This document shows positions 33,210 through 46,400 of a stretch of DNA of 64,000 nt, piece after piece. How positions within the stretch are numbered: position 1 is the stretch's first letter; every line of letters begins with the position of its first letter. Under the pieces are notes generated by a model, which was given only the letters and a program-made list of their open reading frames with translations, was not told the origin of the DNA and made no database searches. Location of the stretch: contig NW_024609884.1 in assembly GCF_016920785.2 (NCBI RefSeq), forward strand, positions 84,250,069 to 84,314,068. Direction: 5' to 3'. The translations under genes were made by a program, and so were the position numbers. The stretch is from Ixodes scapularis. Its lineage: Eukaryota > Arthropoda > Arachnida > Ixodida > Ixodidae.

Positions 33210-34900
33210 GTCGATAAGGGTCGATTACCTGCATCAAGTCGGCTGTTGAGCAGTGGAGCTCCACTGACAATTGAAGTGTCAGTGACACAAGTTTAGCACC
33301 AATTACGATTGTCGCAATAAATGAGGATATGAGAATGCACATGAGGAGCTGGTGAGCTTTCATGATCGTTTTCGTGCTGCCTCTCTTGTGAAGTTCCTCA
33401 AGAACCTCAATGACTGAAGGCAGGAGTTCCACAAATGTCTGAACGACTTTGTGCCACCCAACCAACCAAATGCGTGTAACTCTTTTCAACATGCACTCGT
33501 TTTTAATGCAGGATAAATTTCTACAAAACTCTCGCATGTATTCTATGTACTATCAACTTCTAATGGAATGCAAACAGTGATGGAATTTTGTCAGGTACGA
33601 CCAAAACAAGCTGCAAATATTTTTTAGTACAGTTGTCCTGAGTGCAGACTTCTGAAAGAATGCATTAATGGCTGGGCGTCGATTAAAATTTTTAACCCTA
33701 TTAACAGCCACCCTTTAATCAATCAATTAATCAATTAATCGGTTTCGTTCATTCCCATGCATAATAGATTGAAAAAGTTAAAATTAAATTTTTTGCCTTC
33801 GCTGAACGTGTGAAAAACCATGCAATGTACAATTTCGGATTTCGAATCAACCTTGAAGTGTAGTTAGAACAATCAAGACACCCACACCCACAAATTACTA
33901 CCTACCTCAGCCGCAGAAGCAAATAGGTTTGTTGATATTCCCCGGCAATAGCAAACTTTTTTCATTGTTCACAATAGTCTCTGCTGTGCTAAACGGACAC
34001 TCGCATGGCATTGAAGTGGCTGGGACATGTATAACCTTCTCCACTTGTTTGGAGTTACAAATCTCGCTCTCACAGTTTACTTTAGGTCAAAATTTTACCT
34101 AAAGTTAAGTTTCATACAGGTGCTCTCATCCATGTCTGCGTGGTGAAACAATTGAATTTAATTTTTTTGTTAATTAAAATTTAATTGATTAACCGGTTAA
34201 AGAAAGTAATCGTGACTAAAGCATTAACTTATTAATCGATAGGCTAATCGATTAAGTGCCCAGCCCTAATGTATACCACCCAAACTGTCCCAACGTCACT
34301 GCAGATGTCCGGGAGAGTGCATGAGTTGTAGGGCGCCAGGTTCAGACAGTGACTAGAAGAAGGAATGCAGATAACGGCTGGATGCTGTTGCTGAATGATT
34401 GCTTGAACTTTATTCAAGTGACCAGTCATGTTAGCGGCCTTACATTGTATCAACTCCCCTTTTTTCCTCTACGAATTCCACGAAGCTCTCCTACAAGGGG
34501 TTGTCTTGAAGATAAGAGATGCAAACCGACATGTGTTCCTTGCTTTGAAATGAAAACAATTAAGAATAGTTGAAAATAGTTATACGCCATCCTAGCAGAG
34601 CTATGAAAGGTGCATGTGTATGAGTGCGGATTTACAAAACACTTTTTCCTCAAGAGCAGTCATGCAAGAAAATCCTGTTATGAAGCCACATGCTACGCTA
34701 CCACTTGTATCTCCCACAACACTACACAGAGATCTGTTGTCTCATCTGCCAGTAACGTCAAGCAGTGTGCCCTGTTAAGTTGATTCACAATGTCTCGAAT
34801 TATTCTCCCACTTGCAGCGATGATATCATTTTGGATCTGAGGGCTCATATAGGTTGCATTGATCTCATTTTAGATCTGAAGGCTCAGATAGGCTAGATCG
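33210..34900 (-). pseudogene. Broken hAT transposase (DUF4371/ZMYM-like), split by a MITE
   Basis: Three minus-strand pieces read in transposase order. About 34840-34720 holds QIQNDII and LLADETTD (catalytic-domain start). 34453-34266 holds AANMTGHLNKVQAIIQQ and SSHCLNLA. 33537-33215 holds VQTFVELLPSVIEVLEEL and LVSLTLQLS. These are the conserved landmarks of animal hAT transposases with a DUF4371-like N-part and an insertion domain. Frameshifts lie between pieces, and 33668-34268 is a later insertion. The C-terminal dimerisation region was not recognised. Not functional. Confidence 0.75.
33668..34268. mobile_element. hAT-like MITE inside the transposase relic
   Basis: Left end GGCTGGGCGTCGATTAAAA; complement of right end GGGCTGGGCACTTAATCGA. 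Subterminal TTAATCAATTAATCGG-type repeats occur at both ends. Target duplication is not clear. It separates the second and third transposase pieces. Confidence 0.7.
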
Positions 34901-34929
34901 CAAAGTACTCCCCAAGCACCCCATCACCG

Positions 34930-36200
34930 CTTTGCATCTTAGAACATATAGGGGTGCTCAAGAGTTCTTTTGTTCTTGGTTGGTTGAACTAGCCCCAGGC
35001 AGACTGTGTCACCACACAGCAGCTACCCTCCGGCCGCCACAAGTGCTCAGCCGACCAGCAGAAGCTTACCGCTCTGTGGTGGCAGTTCTTTCTGAAACAA
35101 AGCATCACTTGCTCTGGGCCGAGCACTCGGCTCACGACCAGAGTGACAGATCCAACTCCTGTAGGTACCGTAATAAGCACCATCATGCGACGCGAGTTGC
35201 CAAAGGCTATTTTTTTCAGTGCTGGAACGTTAGGTCTCCTTCAGATGGGTCAATTTTCCTAGCATTTTCGGGGTTGCTGGCTAGTTGTTCCCTATAATTC
35301 CCTAGATCCTCGCGCTGCGACAAGAATAGACCTTTTTAAAAAAATTCCAAAACACGACGTGAAAAGTGCCATAACCCTCCGCGACACTGAAGAAAGCGAA
35401 AGGGTAGTGCTGTTTCTCGCCTGCCTTCACCTGCTTGCCGTTATCTCCAAGGTCGCCTCTGCTGTCGGCTACAACCGGTTGTACCTTGAATTTTTGGAAT
35501 ACTTTTTGGCGGCGTAGGTGGCGCTGCACGCTTTGCAAAAGTAAGGCCCCATGTGCAAAAGGTCTATTGCTGGCATCGAGTCTGGCTCGAAACGGACAAG
35601 CAACTGCTAACGACCCCAAGACGTTTAAAGCAGGAGCAGCCAATCGGAGACGGGATCATTTTCATGTGACCTCTTCTGTGGTGCTGATGATGATAACTGA
35701 TAAAGGGTTTAACTCGGTTTTTGTTCAAAATAGATCACTTTTACAATTAAATTATTTGAGGGAAATCAGTTGGTATTCTCAATGCCATTTAAAGGTATAA
35801 ACACACATTATTAACGCATAACTGTGCATTCAAATAATGCAAGAATATTACAATTTTAATGACAATGATGGTAAAAATGTAGCAATTCGAGTTTTTGCGG
35901 TCTCTGGGGGGAGCCCATGTTGCTGGTGTTGCGACGCCTAGAGTGCCTTCATGCTTTACATGAAGGCACTCTAGCGACGTCAGGATGCTGTGAAAAATTG
36001 CCCCATTCAAAGCAGGCCTTACAGAAACCAGTTGAAGGAACGTTGAAAAGTTGACTGTGCGAGGCTGAGACCATACCAGCGACCCGCTGCAAAAAGAGCT
36101 GCTCTGTACCAAAAAGCTTCTTTCTTTTTTTTTTTTCTTTTTTTTTGTAGTAAAGGCCGGAGGACCGTTTCGCGCACCGGCAGTCTCGGTGGTCAGAGTC
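34930..36200. other. Intergenic stretch with a perfect hairpin
   Basis: Contains CTAGAGTGCCTTCATG and its complement around a 5-nt loop (35938-35974) and a T-rich tract at 36117-36147. No gene recognised. Confidence 0.5.
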
Positions 36201-37403
36201 TCATGGCCCCACACTTAAAGAGTGTGAGCAAGAATGATCGATTGACGAGGCAGTACAGGGCTCGGAAACGTACTCAACGTCGCTTTGCTTGCGCCTCAGT
36301 TCCGCCCAGAGGAACATTCCTTCAACTGCTGTCCAAGCCAGCAGTTCGCGGCGAAAAGGCAAACGAGCAGATACCGCCTTTGGCGCAGTAAGCATGCACT
36401 TAACAGAGCATCGTCGACGCTGGCGAAATGGTCAGTTCCCGCTACTCTGAAAATTCAACGACCCATTGCTGCACCGAGGTCCCCCAACAGAAGTCTCTTG
36501 GTCGCGCGGTGAATAGGGGACCCTTCCGACCGTGGGCAGCTCGCGCGCAGTCGACGCATTGCGCCACCAGAAATGGGGCAGCAGACACGCTGGTGCCCAC
36601 CAGCATTCATTCACCGACGCACAAAACCCTTACCATATATGACTGATGAATGGTCACCATCTTCTCGGACTCTCAGGAGCGCACCGAGGAGAGAACCGTG
36701 AGCACACCCGCCCGAGCAGACAGCCACACTTCCAACCAAAACAAGGGTCAGCGTTTCAGGGGCGACGGGAGAGCGGGAGGTCCTAGAATCACCAATCGAC
36801 CCTACGCATCATGCGGAATACTTTTCGGCTCAATTTTGCCGTCAATGCCTGCGACTCGAGCTCGAGTTCACTTGAGTCACTTTATCGGAGTCGATGTCAA
36901 GTCTGTCGCAAACCCGTGGAGACAGTCGAGGTTCGAGCGTTCAAGTTCGACCAGGTTCGAAACATAAAGTTCGACTACGCCTCTCCGATTTGTCCTGGTT
37001 TTGTCCGACGATGAACCGCAAAAAAGGCTACTCAGAACGCGTAGTCACGTGATAGGTTTACAACGCCCGACTTCTAGCACAGCTCACGACCACCACCGAA
37101 AACGACTGCGCTTGTCGAATTTTTGCAGAAACGTTAGATATATGCGAAACACGTGACCGAACTTGAACCTCAAAAAGTTCGCAATCTTGCCGTTTCGTTT
37201 TCTTTTCTTTTATCTTCCAGCGTTCCTAATTAAAAAAAACAACTTTTAGTTTTTATTAAATTTCAGCACAAATTTAAAGGCTAACCAAGAATTATTCACA
37301 TTAGACTCTCGCGGCATTTGGGTTCTTTTTTAGCATCTAACACTAATGTGGCGAAATGTTTTAAAACAGTTGGCGACACTGATTCAGAGTAGTGAACACG
37401 AAG
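36200..37403. promoter_or_regulatory. CpG-rich region upstream of BRD8, possible shared promoter with ARMC8
   Basis: CpG dinucleotides are dense from about 36240 to 37100, unlike the AT-rich flanks. E-box palindromes TCACGTGA (37045-37052) and CACGTG (37150-37155) are present. The two genes point away from each other across this stretch, and no other candidate first exon of ARMC8 was found nearer to 31837. A shared bidirectional promoter is inference; no transcript start is visible. Confidence 0.4.
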
Positions 37404-37419
37404 ATGGCGGGTCCAACAA
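37404..37419 (+). CDS. BRD8: BRD8 exon 1, 16-nt start exon
   Basis: ATG at 37404 gives MAGPT plus one base before donor GTAGGG. Joined to exon 2 it yields MAGPTKFRPKQTTSDVWSIR, paralleling the vertebrate start MATGTGKHK...PWSIR. The ATG sits in AAGATGGCGG, a frequent start-site motif that also resembles a YY1 site. Reading through the donor gives an unrelated short ORF, so splicing is preferred. This start is the only ATG found that joins exon 2 in frame. Confidence 0.75.
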
Positions 37420-40400
37420 GTAGGGATTTTTCTTCTCGCTCGATAAAATCGGACGAAAGAAACTCCATCCACGGTCCTTTACTAAACAAACATGACAACT
37501 TTATCACCTAATAGATTTTCGTCAAAGTGTTCGTGTTTAAATATTATCGCTTGGCATGTTTTCTGTGAAACAAATTGTGCGATGTTATTGAGGAGGTAAA
37601 GCGCCGGTCTGTCACTTCGAGGGACTTGAGTGCTGCGCATTTCAAAAGGAAATTGGAATTTCTTTTCTACTTCAACTTTTGTGACGAATACGTTGTGGGA
37701 TGTGATTATTTTCAGAATTTCGTCCAAAACAAACTACGAGCGACGTGTGGTCTATACGGGAAAGGCTCTGCCTGGCCTCGTCGGTTTTAAGAAGCGGAGA
37801 TCAAAACTGGTGCGCTAGCTCGGCCCATCTCGAGAGAAAAACGCCGACTGTGTGCTTCGTGTCTGTTGCAGGGTTTCCGTGAGCAGAGCTATCCGGCCTT
37901 TCGGCGAAAAAAATCGGCCCAATGATTGGTTCGCACAGAAGGTACGTGGGCGACTCGCGGACGTTCAGCACACTCACCAGCGTTTGACTCTCGCAGAACT
38001 GTGCCCTGCAGTATTCCGAGCTCCTGGAAAAAGTCGAGTCACCTAAGTAAGTACCGTCTCGCAGCTACGTTGCTGTGTGGTAGTACCTAGCCGGCATACA
38101 TTGAAGAACACGGCGGCCTCGTCGACAGATCCAGTTCGTCAGTAGTCAGTCAACTTGTTTGTCTTCTGCTCGCGCTTGGCAGTCCTGTCACATTACAGGA
38201 ACGGCAACGCGGCATGAACGACAGTAGCAATATTGCCGCATTGTCACGGTTTTCAGCTACCAAACGAGAGCAGACTGTTGGATGACACATTCTTCACAGC
38301 GATGCAGTTTTGATGGGAGCTTCTGACCAGTCACCTTTTTCTCTAAGCAGTTACCCAACTATGGGCCTGGCTGATGCGCAGCTGAGATGATTTGATCTGT
38401 GCTTTCATCGTGTTCCTTTAAAAGTGATTGTGGAGAAGGTGGAGGCTTAAATAGCCGAACCGTCGTTAAAATTGCAATCGCCAGCAGTTTAAATTTTCAC
38501 AATGGCTTAACTTTCGACGAAACCTTGCCACTCACAAATGGGGCTTAACAAACAACATGGCGGAGTATTTGCGTGTTTGCTGTGCAGTTTGAAAGGGTGT
38601 TATCCGGTTCTCTAAGAACAAATTGACAAAGTTGCTTGTCGGGTGACAACAACATGTTGCCCGATGGTTGCTTCCCAATGCAAGAGGGTCACCGTAAACA
38701 CATGTCCAACTTGTTAAGGACAAAATTGAATTATTTCCTCGATGCAAAAGTGGCTTCACTCGCTCAAATGATTATCTTAAATGGCAACTCCGGTCAATAT
38801 TTTCGAATTTTGGATTACGACTGTTTTCAGCTGAGTCGGTGCCCCTGAATTACAAGGTATGGCTTTTTTTGTCTTCCGATATTGTGTGCAGTTTTATAAA
38901 TATGGCTCAAAGTTTGGTTTCGGGCATCTATGGCAAACCCGAAACTCTGCGAGAGAGGGATGGCAACTGTGATCATCAGCTGAACGGTGGTGCTGCGGTA
39001 CACGTCGCCCAGTGTTGCTTGACTAAAAGCTAACCCGCTTGCCACCTGCTAAAGAGCAGCTGGTCACATCTTTAAATTTGGTTTTGGTTTTAGTGGAGTA
39101 TGCAACTTCACTTTGACGTAATATTTCGCCTGTGATTATATTTTGTGCCATTGAAGCAATAATTTATTTTGATTTCGTTTTTGACCGGAGTTGTTCAGCG
39201 AATTTCTGAGCCGCCCCAATTAACTATGTATTCTGAATCCCCTGCTTTCACCCTTTCCGGTATGGTATTTAGTATTGCAAATATTGTGAAATCGGCAAAT
39301 GAAATTGATGCAAAAACCGATATTCAAATAACCCAAATATTTGGCCAAAATAAATTTTTCGCAAAGTTATTCAATTTACAATATTGGTCCTCACCGTGTT
39401 TTTCAAGGTGAAAACCTCTACTGGCAGCAATGAAAAAGGGATGCCTGGGGAAGGCAGGGGTTTGCTCTTTTGGGCTGTAGACTTTGTTTCCAAGTGATTG
39501 CAAACAGTTTCATGGTGTCAAATGAATGCTTTGGAAGCTCGTTCCAGTCTCCGCGCTCCAGCACGGAACAAATGCTCGGCATAGTCAATTTTCAGACTGC
39601 CCGCTCGACCCCCAAGCCTGCCTTCCCCAAAGTCTTTTGACGTAAGCCACGAACAAGACCATCATCAGTTCTGGTTTTCTGAGCTTATTTTTCGTGAAAT
39701 TCGAAGGGCATTTTTTCGGTTTATTTTTTATCACATATTTATTATTTGTCAGTTATCCCCATTAAATTCCCAATTCTCAGGAATTGAATGGTTACCGGAG
39801 TTTAAATTTTTAATATTCCCAATTCATGATAATTCAAAGTAACAAGAAATATAATCTGCTCATGAAAGCATCAGTAATATCATATCCGGTATGTGAACAT
39901 GGGTGCAAAAACTCGCAATAGAAAAAAAAAAAAAAAAAGTGTGCAGTGAAAGGAGGAAGGAATTGTGTTTTGGGTGAATACCCTTTGTCAGATTTCATCT
40001 AAAACATTTTGTGTCCAGTTCGACCAATGGTTGAAAAGGGTCTCGGAAATTTATAGGTGTGGCGTGTGGCTGCAGATGCTCTGCACTTCTTGGGACGACC
40101 TTGCCATTGCCAGTTCTGAGAACAAAACGAGCCAACAACGTTTGCTTCACTAGATCCTTGAAATTGGCAAACTTCTGGGCACAGTCACTGAAAAGCTCTT
40201 GTTTTCTTCTCATCTTTATGCATTTCTGCCACGTTTACGGCTTCCCAACTGACTGGACGAACGTCCTCCTCGCAGGTGTTGCCACCCTTCCCTGAAATTT
40301 GTTGGCTCATAGCTTCCACTGTTTTCAAAACACTGCTCCCTGTAAGAAACCCAAGCAGTGGTCTAAACTCAAAACCAGAACAGTGGCTAGCACAATGCAT

Positions 40401-43400
40401 AGGCTTCGATTGGCTTGTTGTGAGCCAGATGTATGGCAACATTAGCCCATTGGGTGGTTTGAGGTTAGAAAGGAACCGAGAATAAGACCACTGATAAAAC
40501 TTGACTTTGGCTCTCCCGAGACCAGTAAAAGCTTTTTTGTTTTAGTTTTTGTCATTGTAATCTTTAATATTGGGAGTTTTTTTGGATTAATCTGAACGGG
40601 CCTTTTCCGCAATTGTTTGGTGAGATTTGTTGGCAAACCAGAAAGCGTTTTGGTGGCCTTCTAAATATCTTTATTCAGCTATGAAACCTGTATTGTTGTC
40701 GCAGACAAAGGTGCGACGAAATTGCAGTGTGTTGCAATTGAAATGCTGGGTAACTTCTGGCTACACATTGTTCCTGACTGCCGATACCTTGACGTATACA
40801 CCACCAAAAATGGTTTACGCTGCTTCAACCATGCGTACACATAGGCCTTGGGATTTTTTCCGTTTTCTCGGAAAACCCGGAACCCTTGGCAACCTCGGGG
40901 CAGCCCGTTTCACTTTTCCTGACACTGCAGTTTGTTCAGAGTCCTTTGGCCTTGCGGTTGCAGCAATGCAGCATTTTTTTTTAAAGTTCCAGCATATTTA
41001 GAATTATTTTTAAATTGAGCGTGGTTTGCGAGCTCAGTAGTCAGCATACTTCACATCTGGTCTACGAAAATAGGCACAAGAGTGATCCGATGGAAGAAGC
41101 TTTGGTGCAGTCATTTTCACACCTTCCTTCTAAATAGTTTGGCTTGTTTTTGTGCGTTTCAGGTTTAAATCGTGTTTCAAAAGCTGAAACATGATGTCAA
41201 GCAAGATCTGTCTGGTTCCAAGCATTTTATACACAACCACAAGCATGCATGTTCAGCTTTTAATGTAAATTGTTTCAGCAGTCGAAAGCAAATTCTTTAA
41301 CAGCGAAGCTGTTATGCGCTAGTATCTGGGAAAATATGTGTCCGCAGATGTTAACAGAAAACTCCCCATTGGTCGTGGCAAGTATGAATAAATAAAAATA
41401 AAAAGAAGGGGCAACCAGCGTGAGTCAACCTTCCTTGGAATTATTAGATAGTGAGGTACTGATCTCTTGTTATCATCTCTAGGTCCTTGAGTGCTTGAGG
41501 TGATCTGAGAAATTGTCCTAGGCGTTGTCCTCAAAGTCATCCTAAAAGTCATCCTTGAGGTCGTCTTAGATGTCATCCTTGAGGTCGTCCTAGACGTCAA
41601 CCTCAAGGTCGTCCTAGAAGTCGTCCTTGAGGCCATTCTAGACGTCGTCCTCGAGTTCATCCTAGAATTCATTCTCTACAGCTTCGCTGGTCCTCCGTCT
41701 TCACATAACATGAAAGGGCTCTGCAATTTTTTTTTTTGACTAGGTTTGAAAGAGGGGTTAATGCAAAAGGCTGTCAAGCCTGCAGCGGCGCTGGTCCCTT
41801 ACAGTTCAATATACAAAACAGTGTTCCATTGCACGTCACGACAAAACAGAACAAAACAAGATGCTCAGAAAGGTGCTCAAAAACCACAGTATTGCGAAGT
41901 ACATAACAAGGTATGACTATACGATATATGTATGTAAAACACAGGAATCTGCACTGAAATTAAAAATAACATAGATTGTAAAACAAATGAGTTTATATGT
42001 AATCATAAGAGATATTTGTACACAATGTAAAAAGAGTTTACTGAAAGTGTATATTGCTGCCCACCAGCAATGCTCTGCTCTCTTTTTTAAATATTGTTTT
42101 GGCAACTGCTGCAAACTAGGCGCCAACAGCTGTGTTTAATGACAGTTGCCATTAATACTTTGGCCCATTCTGTTTTCATGATTTTATTTGCTTGACTGGT
42201 GCATCCCAGTTAAGAGATTTAAAGGATACTCTGGTCAAATTTCGATGTTGAGAAAACAATGCAGTCTTACATTGTATCATCTGAAAAGCCTACACATAAA
42301 ATATTACGATGCAATTTCGCCTCAAAGTTTATTAATCCGGCGGCCAACGAAGTCAGAGAGGCTCTATGGTCACCAAAATCCGTCCAATCTAGCGAGCAGT
42401 GCAGTCAATGTTGCTGTGTGGACACAGCCAGCACTGCGCGGAATGTCAACAACTGGAAGAATTGTTTGTTTCTTACTTTTTGAGGCGCACAGCACGGGCG
42501 AGAGAAAAAGAGTGGGGCGCCGTCCACCGCTTTGGTTGATGTCATAGCCGACGTCTCCGTACCATGTGATGTCTAGTAGTTGACAAGCAAGACCAGTGTT
42601 GCCTGCTTCAGGCAAGGTTTTCGTTTCACTTTGTGATTTTCGTTTAAATGATGTTTGCAAGAAAACTATATAACTTTTTCGGAAAACGAATGATATAGGA
42701 CCAGTTATTAATAGTTTTGGCATGATAATCACCCGTAGTCACCACGTGTGATGAAATGAATAATCGCCTGTTATTCACCACGTCGGCTGTGGTGGAAAAC
42801 GTCATCGTGAATTCGTAATTTCTTGATTTCTAACATCCTTTATTTTTTAAATTATTTTCTTGAGAAAAAATTACCCGTGTATCTGGACCACACCCTCATT
42901 GCTGCGATTGTGTTCACCGGACAGATTTTACCAGTTTTGTTTCGCTATACCGTGGTATTTGTACTTGTGTTTTGTAGGATGGAAGGGAATATTGGGAGTG
43001 TTTGTGCTACCTAGCGTTGGAGATCTCTACATAAAGTAAACATGCGGACTGTTTTCAGTGGCATGGTGGCTGCAGACACGGTAAAAGTGATGCTCTTGCA
43101 CCGAAGGCTTGAAATCACTCTATTGAGAAAAGAATGTGTTCCATATTATGGTGTGGGAAAGCCGCAGGGTGTTAGGGAATTTCGGGAGTGCTTGTGGTAC
43201 TTGGCATTAGAGATCTCTACATTAAGTAAATATGTGGGCTGTTTTCAGTGGCATGGTGGCTGCTGGACATGGTAAGAGTGATGCTCTTGCATCGAAGGCT
43301 TGAAATCACTCTAACAAGGCAAGAGTGCGTCGCAAATTATGATGTTGGAAAGCCGCACACAGAAAGGAACGGGTTCTATAAACATGGCAGATGCGTAGAA

Positions 43401-46400
43401 ACCGTAATACAGGAACGTGCCTATTGTTTACTTGTGAAGCACCGAAAAAACATTGTTGCAGCGGGCGACGTGAATGTCGTGGATTCTTCTTTTTGTCCGG
43501 GACGGAGTGATTGGCATAGGGATACATGCGGGATTAGAATGCAAGCTTGGTGTATGGGGAGCAGTGCGTTCTGGAAGCCACTTTGTGATGAAACGGCGTG
43601 GTTTCCACCACTGAGTAAGCTGCACTTCAGAATTCAAACTTCAGCCGTCCTGTTGGTTAAAGTCATGGCTGCCAGTTATCATCTTGGTTTGAAATTGCAG
43701 GAACACTTTTCCGTTCTTCGTAAACTTCAAAACAGCGTGTCAGAGCAAAACAATGCTCCCTAAGCTTTCTGCCACCATATATCTCGAGTTCGGGAAGCCC
43801 CATTTTTTAAACTAACTAGCCAATTGCACCCGCTCTACAGTAAGCATCAAAAGGGGAGCGCCCAGGAGACAGTTGAGTAGTGGAGCGCCGATCCTCTAAG
43901 CGTAGCATGTTCAGCGACTCTAGTTTCCAGCATAAGACTGGTGCATGGCATCTCTGTCCTTCCCGCCGCCCAGCGGCACTTGCCAAGCGCACTGTCGGAG
44001 AGAACGGTCGTTGCAGGCGCAAGCGAGGGGGCGACATGGACATCCCGGGGGCCCTGATTGTGCGCAAGCTGACGCTGGAGCGCATTGAGGAGCTCAAGGC
44101 GCTCATTGAGGAGGAGCAGCAGTGCCACAAGTGGGTAGTGGGGAGCCCCAGGCTGGGTCATGTTTTGGGCTCACGGGGCTCTCTCCCCGGCAGGCGCTTC
44201 AAGCGGGATGTGGAGCTCCTCCGGGCAGGCCAGCTGGATGACCGGTTGGACCAGCTCTGGAACCAGATCAAGGAGTAAGGCACTCCTGGGTGGACTGCAG
44301 TGGGGCACCAAGATGGCGGAGAATGCCTCCGGGAGGCCTACCTACCATAGATATTGTCGAAATGGAAAGGTCCCACACATTTCGGCCGCTCGAAACGGGG
44401 GGCAGAGATGCAGACATGGGTAGTCCCAGTGGGTCCGTATTGCTGGCGATGCTTTAGTAGTAGTAGACAAAAAACGGTATCACCTCTTGCAAGGTCTGTA
44501 CCTGGTTGTTTTCTAGATTTATTTTGCATAAACGCGTCGGCGTCGTGTGTTGTACAAAAAAGAAAAGAAAAATGAAGTCGACAATTACTCTAACAACTCG
44601 ACACGTGGCGGCAAAACGAACATGCCTCGCCTTTCATCTGCTTTCTTTCTCTTTTTTTTTTTTCTGTTGCTCATTTTTTTTCTTGGGACCACCAATGTGT
44701 TGGCGCTTCCGATTTGCCGCATTACTCCCGCATATTTACCCCCCTACTTCCTTACTGTCGGCTTTACAGGTAGAGCAATGCAAATATCAAATTGTTTACT
44801 GCAAATTGAGCATGGATAGTTAACCCCTTGACTACTCATATTTTTTCTTCAAGGGACAGTCAGCAAAACTTTATTTTAAATGGGCAATTTGCATCAAAAT
44901 AAGACAAAAACATTTCCTTGACTTCAAGGTGTGGTATCTTGCTCTTAATCAGGACTTCTGATCTTCTCGTCATCTTCAGTAGTTCTTCACTGTGCGACAG
45001 CACTAAAAACATTTAGGAAGGTGGAGAGCCTCCTTGCACTGTCGGCATTCCCATGTTTCACTTCATTTCTTGTTGGCTGTGCATACTTTGCATGCCCGTG
45101 TCAAGTTATTCTCAGTGGGTGCGATGTGTTGTGGAAAGTGACCCCAAACGCTAAGTGTCCCTCTCTTCGTTCGCTCAGGCGCACCTCCGCAGCCCGAAGC
45201 CATGTTGTATTGGTGCAAACGCTTGCCCAGCGCACACTTTTTTTTTTCTTGGCTCAATGGAGCGCCCTCTCTCCTTCGAACAGCAACACAAATGAGCAAA
45301 CAACACAAAGAAAACAACACAAAGCCACTGTGGGGAATCTTTTTTTAGATAGCATACTTACAAAAGGGGACAGTTTTATTTCCTGAGAAACGTGTGACAT
45401 ACTTGCATCGAGGAAGAAAGGCTCTAATAAGATGAGTTGGGCAAAACCTAATGTAATGTGGCAAGCAAAGCTGTGACTACATCATTTATTTAAATACAGC
45501 TTGAGGTTTTGTTTTACTGCATTTTTCTTTAAAATCGAGGATCGAACTCTAATTACAGCCAAGAAAGGCTGGCCTACAGTAGTGAACCAAATCTTGAAGA
45601 CTATCGAGCCAACCGAGCCGTTTTTCCTAGCACGCCGGTGCACAGCAGTGAAGCCTGATGCAAAAAATCTTGAGCACTTGAAACAACGCATGTGTGCCAC
45701 AAATCGAATAGAACAGCAAGCACAACGCGCAAAATATTTCAAGTTTTGACTTTTCGCATACCTTTGCTGAACCCTTCGACGGTCGTCGCCAAACATGTAT
45801 GGCGGCGATTACATGTTTTAAAGTGCCCGCCTGAGCGTGAAACTGCGCACCGCGAAAGGTGTGTATTATGTCTGGTGAACTATAAACACTATACTAGCTC
45901 AATGATTCACTTTGCTAGGGCTATTTGTAGTTTTAAAACTAGACGCTCTGTGCATGTGATATGCGCGAGATGGTCGCTTTGCATGGCGGCTGCTCTGACA
46001 GTAGTGGCAATCAAAGCGCCAGCTCTTTGGATTCAGACTTGTAAGGCAGAATTGGATTCAAAGTATGAGAGCCTACCATCTGATAAAGAACCTCCGCAAC
46101 TCCAGTTTGGAATCTGAAACCGCTGGAATGTCACGGAAGCGGATGTGCCAAAATGAAAGCGAATGGAGAGAGTGACAACTTTCGCCCTCAATATTTCCAC
46201 TCGATGCTTCTAAAACTGAACAGCTTGCAAACATTGTATGTGCTCCCGCTAGATAATTAAGAAGAAAAAAAACGCGCATTGAGCCTTTTTTATACTATTG
46301 TGGAAAGGAAACCCAGTCTCTGGGAAACACCTTTTGGGAGAAAGAAACCCGACCGTCAAAGGGATAGAAGAAATTGCTGCAGACGTTGGGCCTAATCGAA

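Noticed and set aside
36201..36395. Candidate ARMC8 first exon on the minus strand (ATG near 36318 with donor GTACGT)
   Set aside because: It would leave two bases over, but the exon at 31837 needs a phase-0 partner.
41319..41672. 117-codon minus-strand Arg/Thr/Ser repeat ORF
   Set aside because: Explained by the 12-bp intronic minisatellite.
43248..43763. 171-codon plus-strand ORF
   Set aside because: It runs through the 190-bp tandem duplication, which is out of frame between copies; no recognisable domain.
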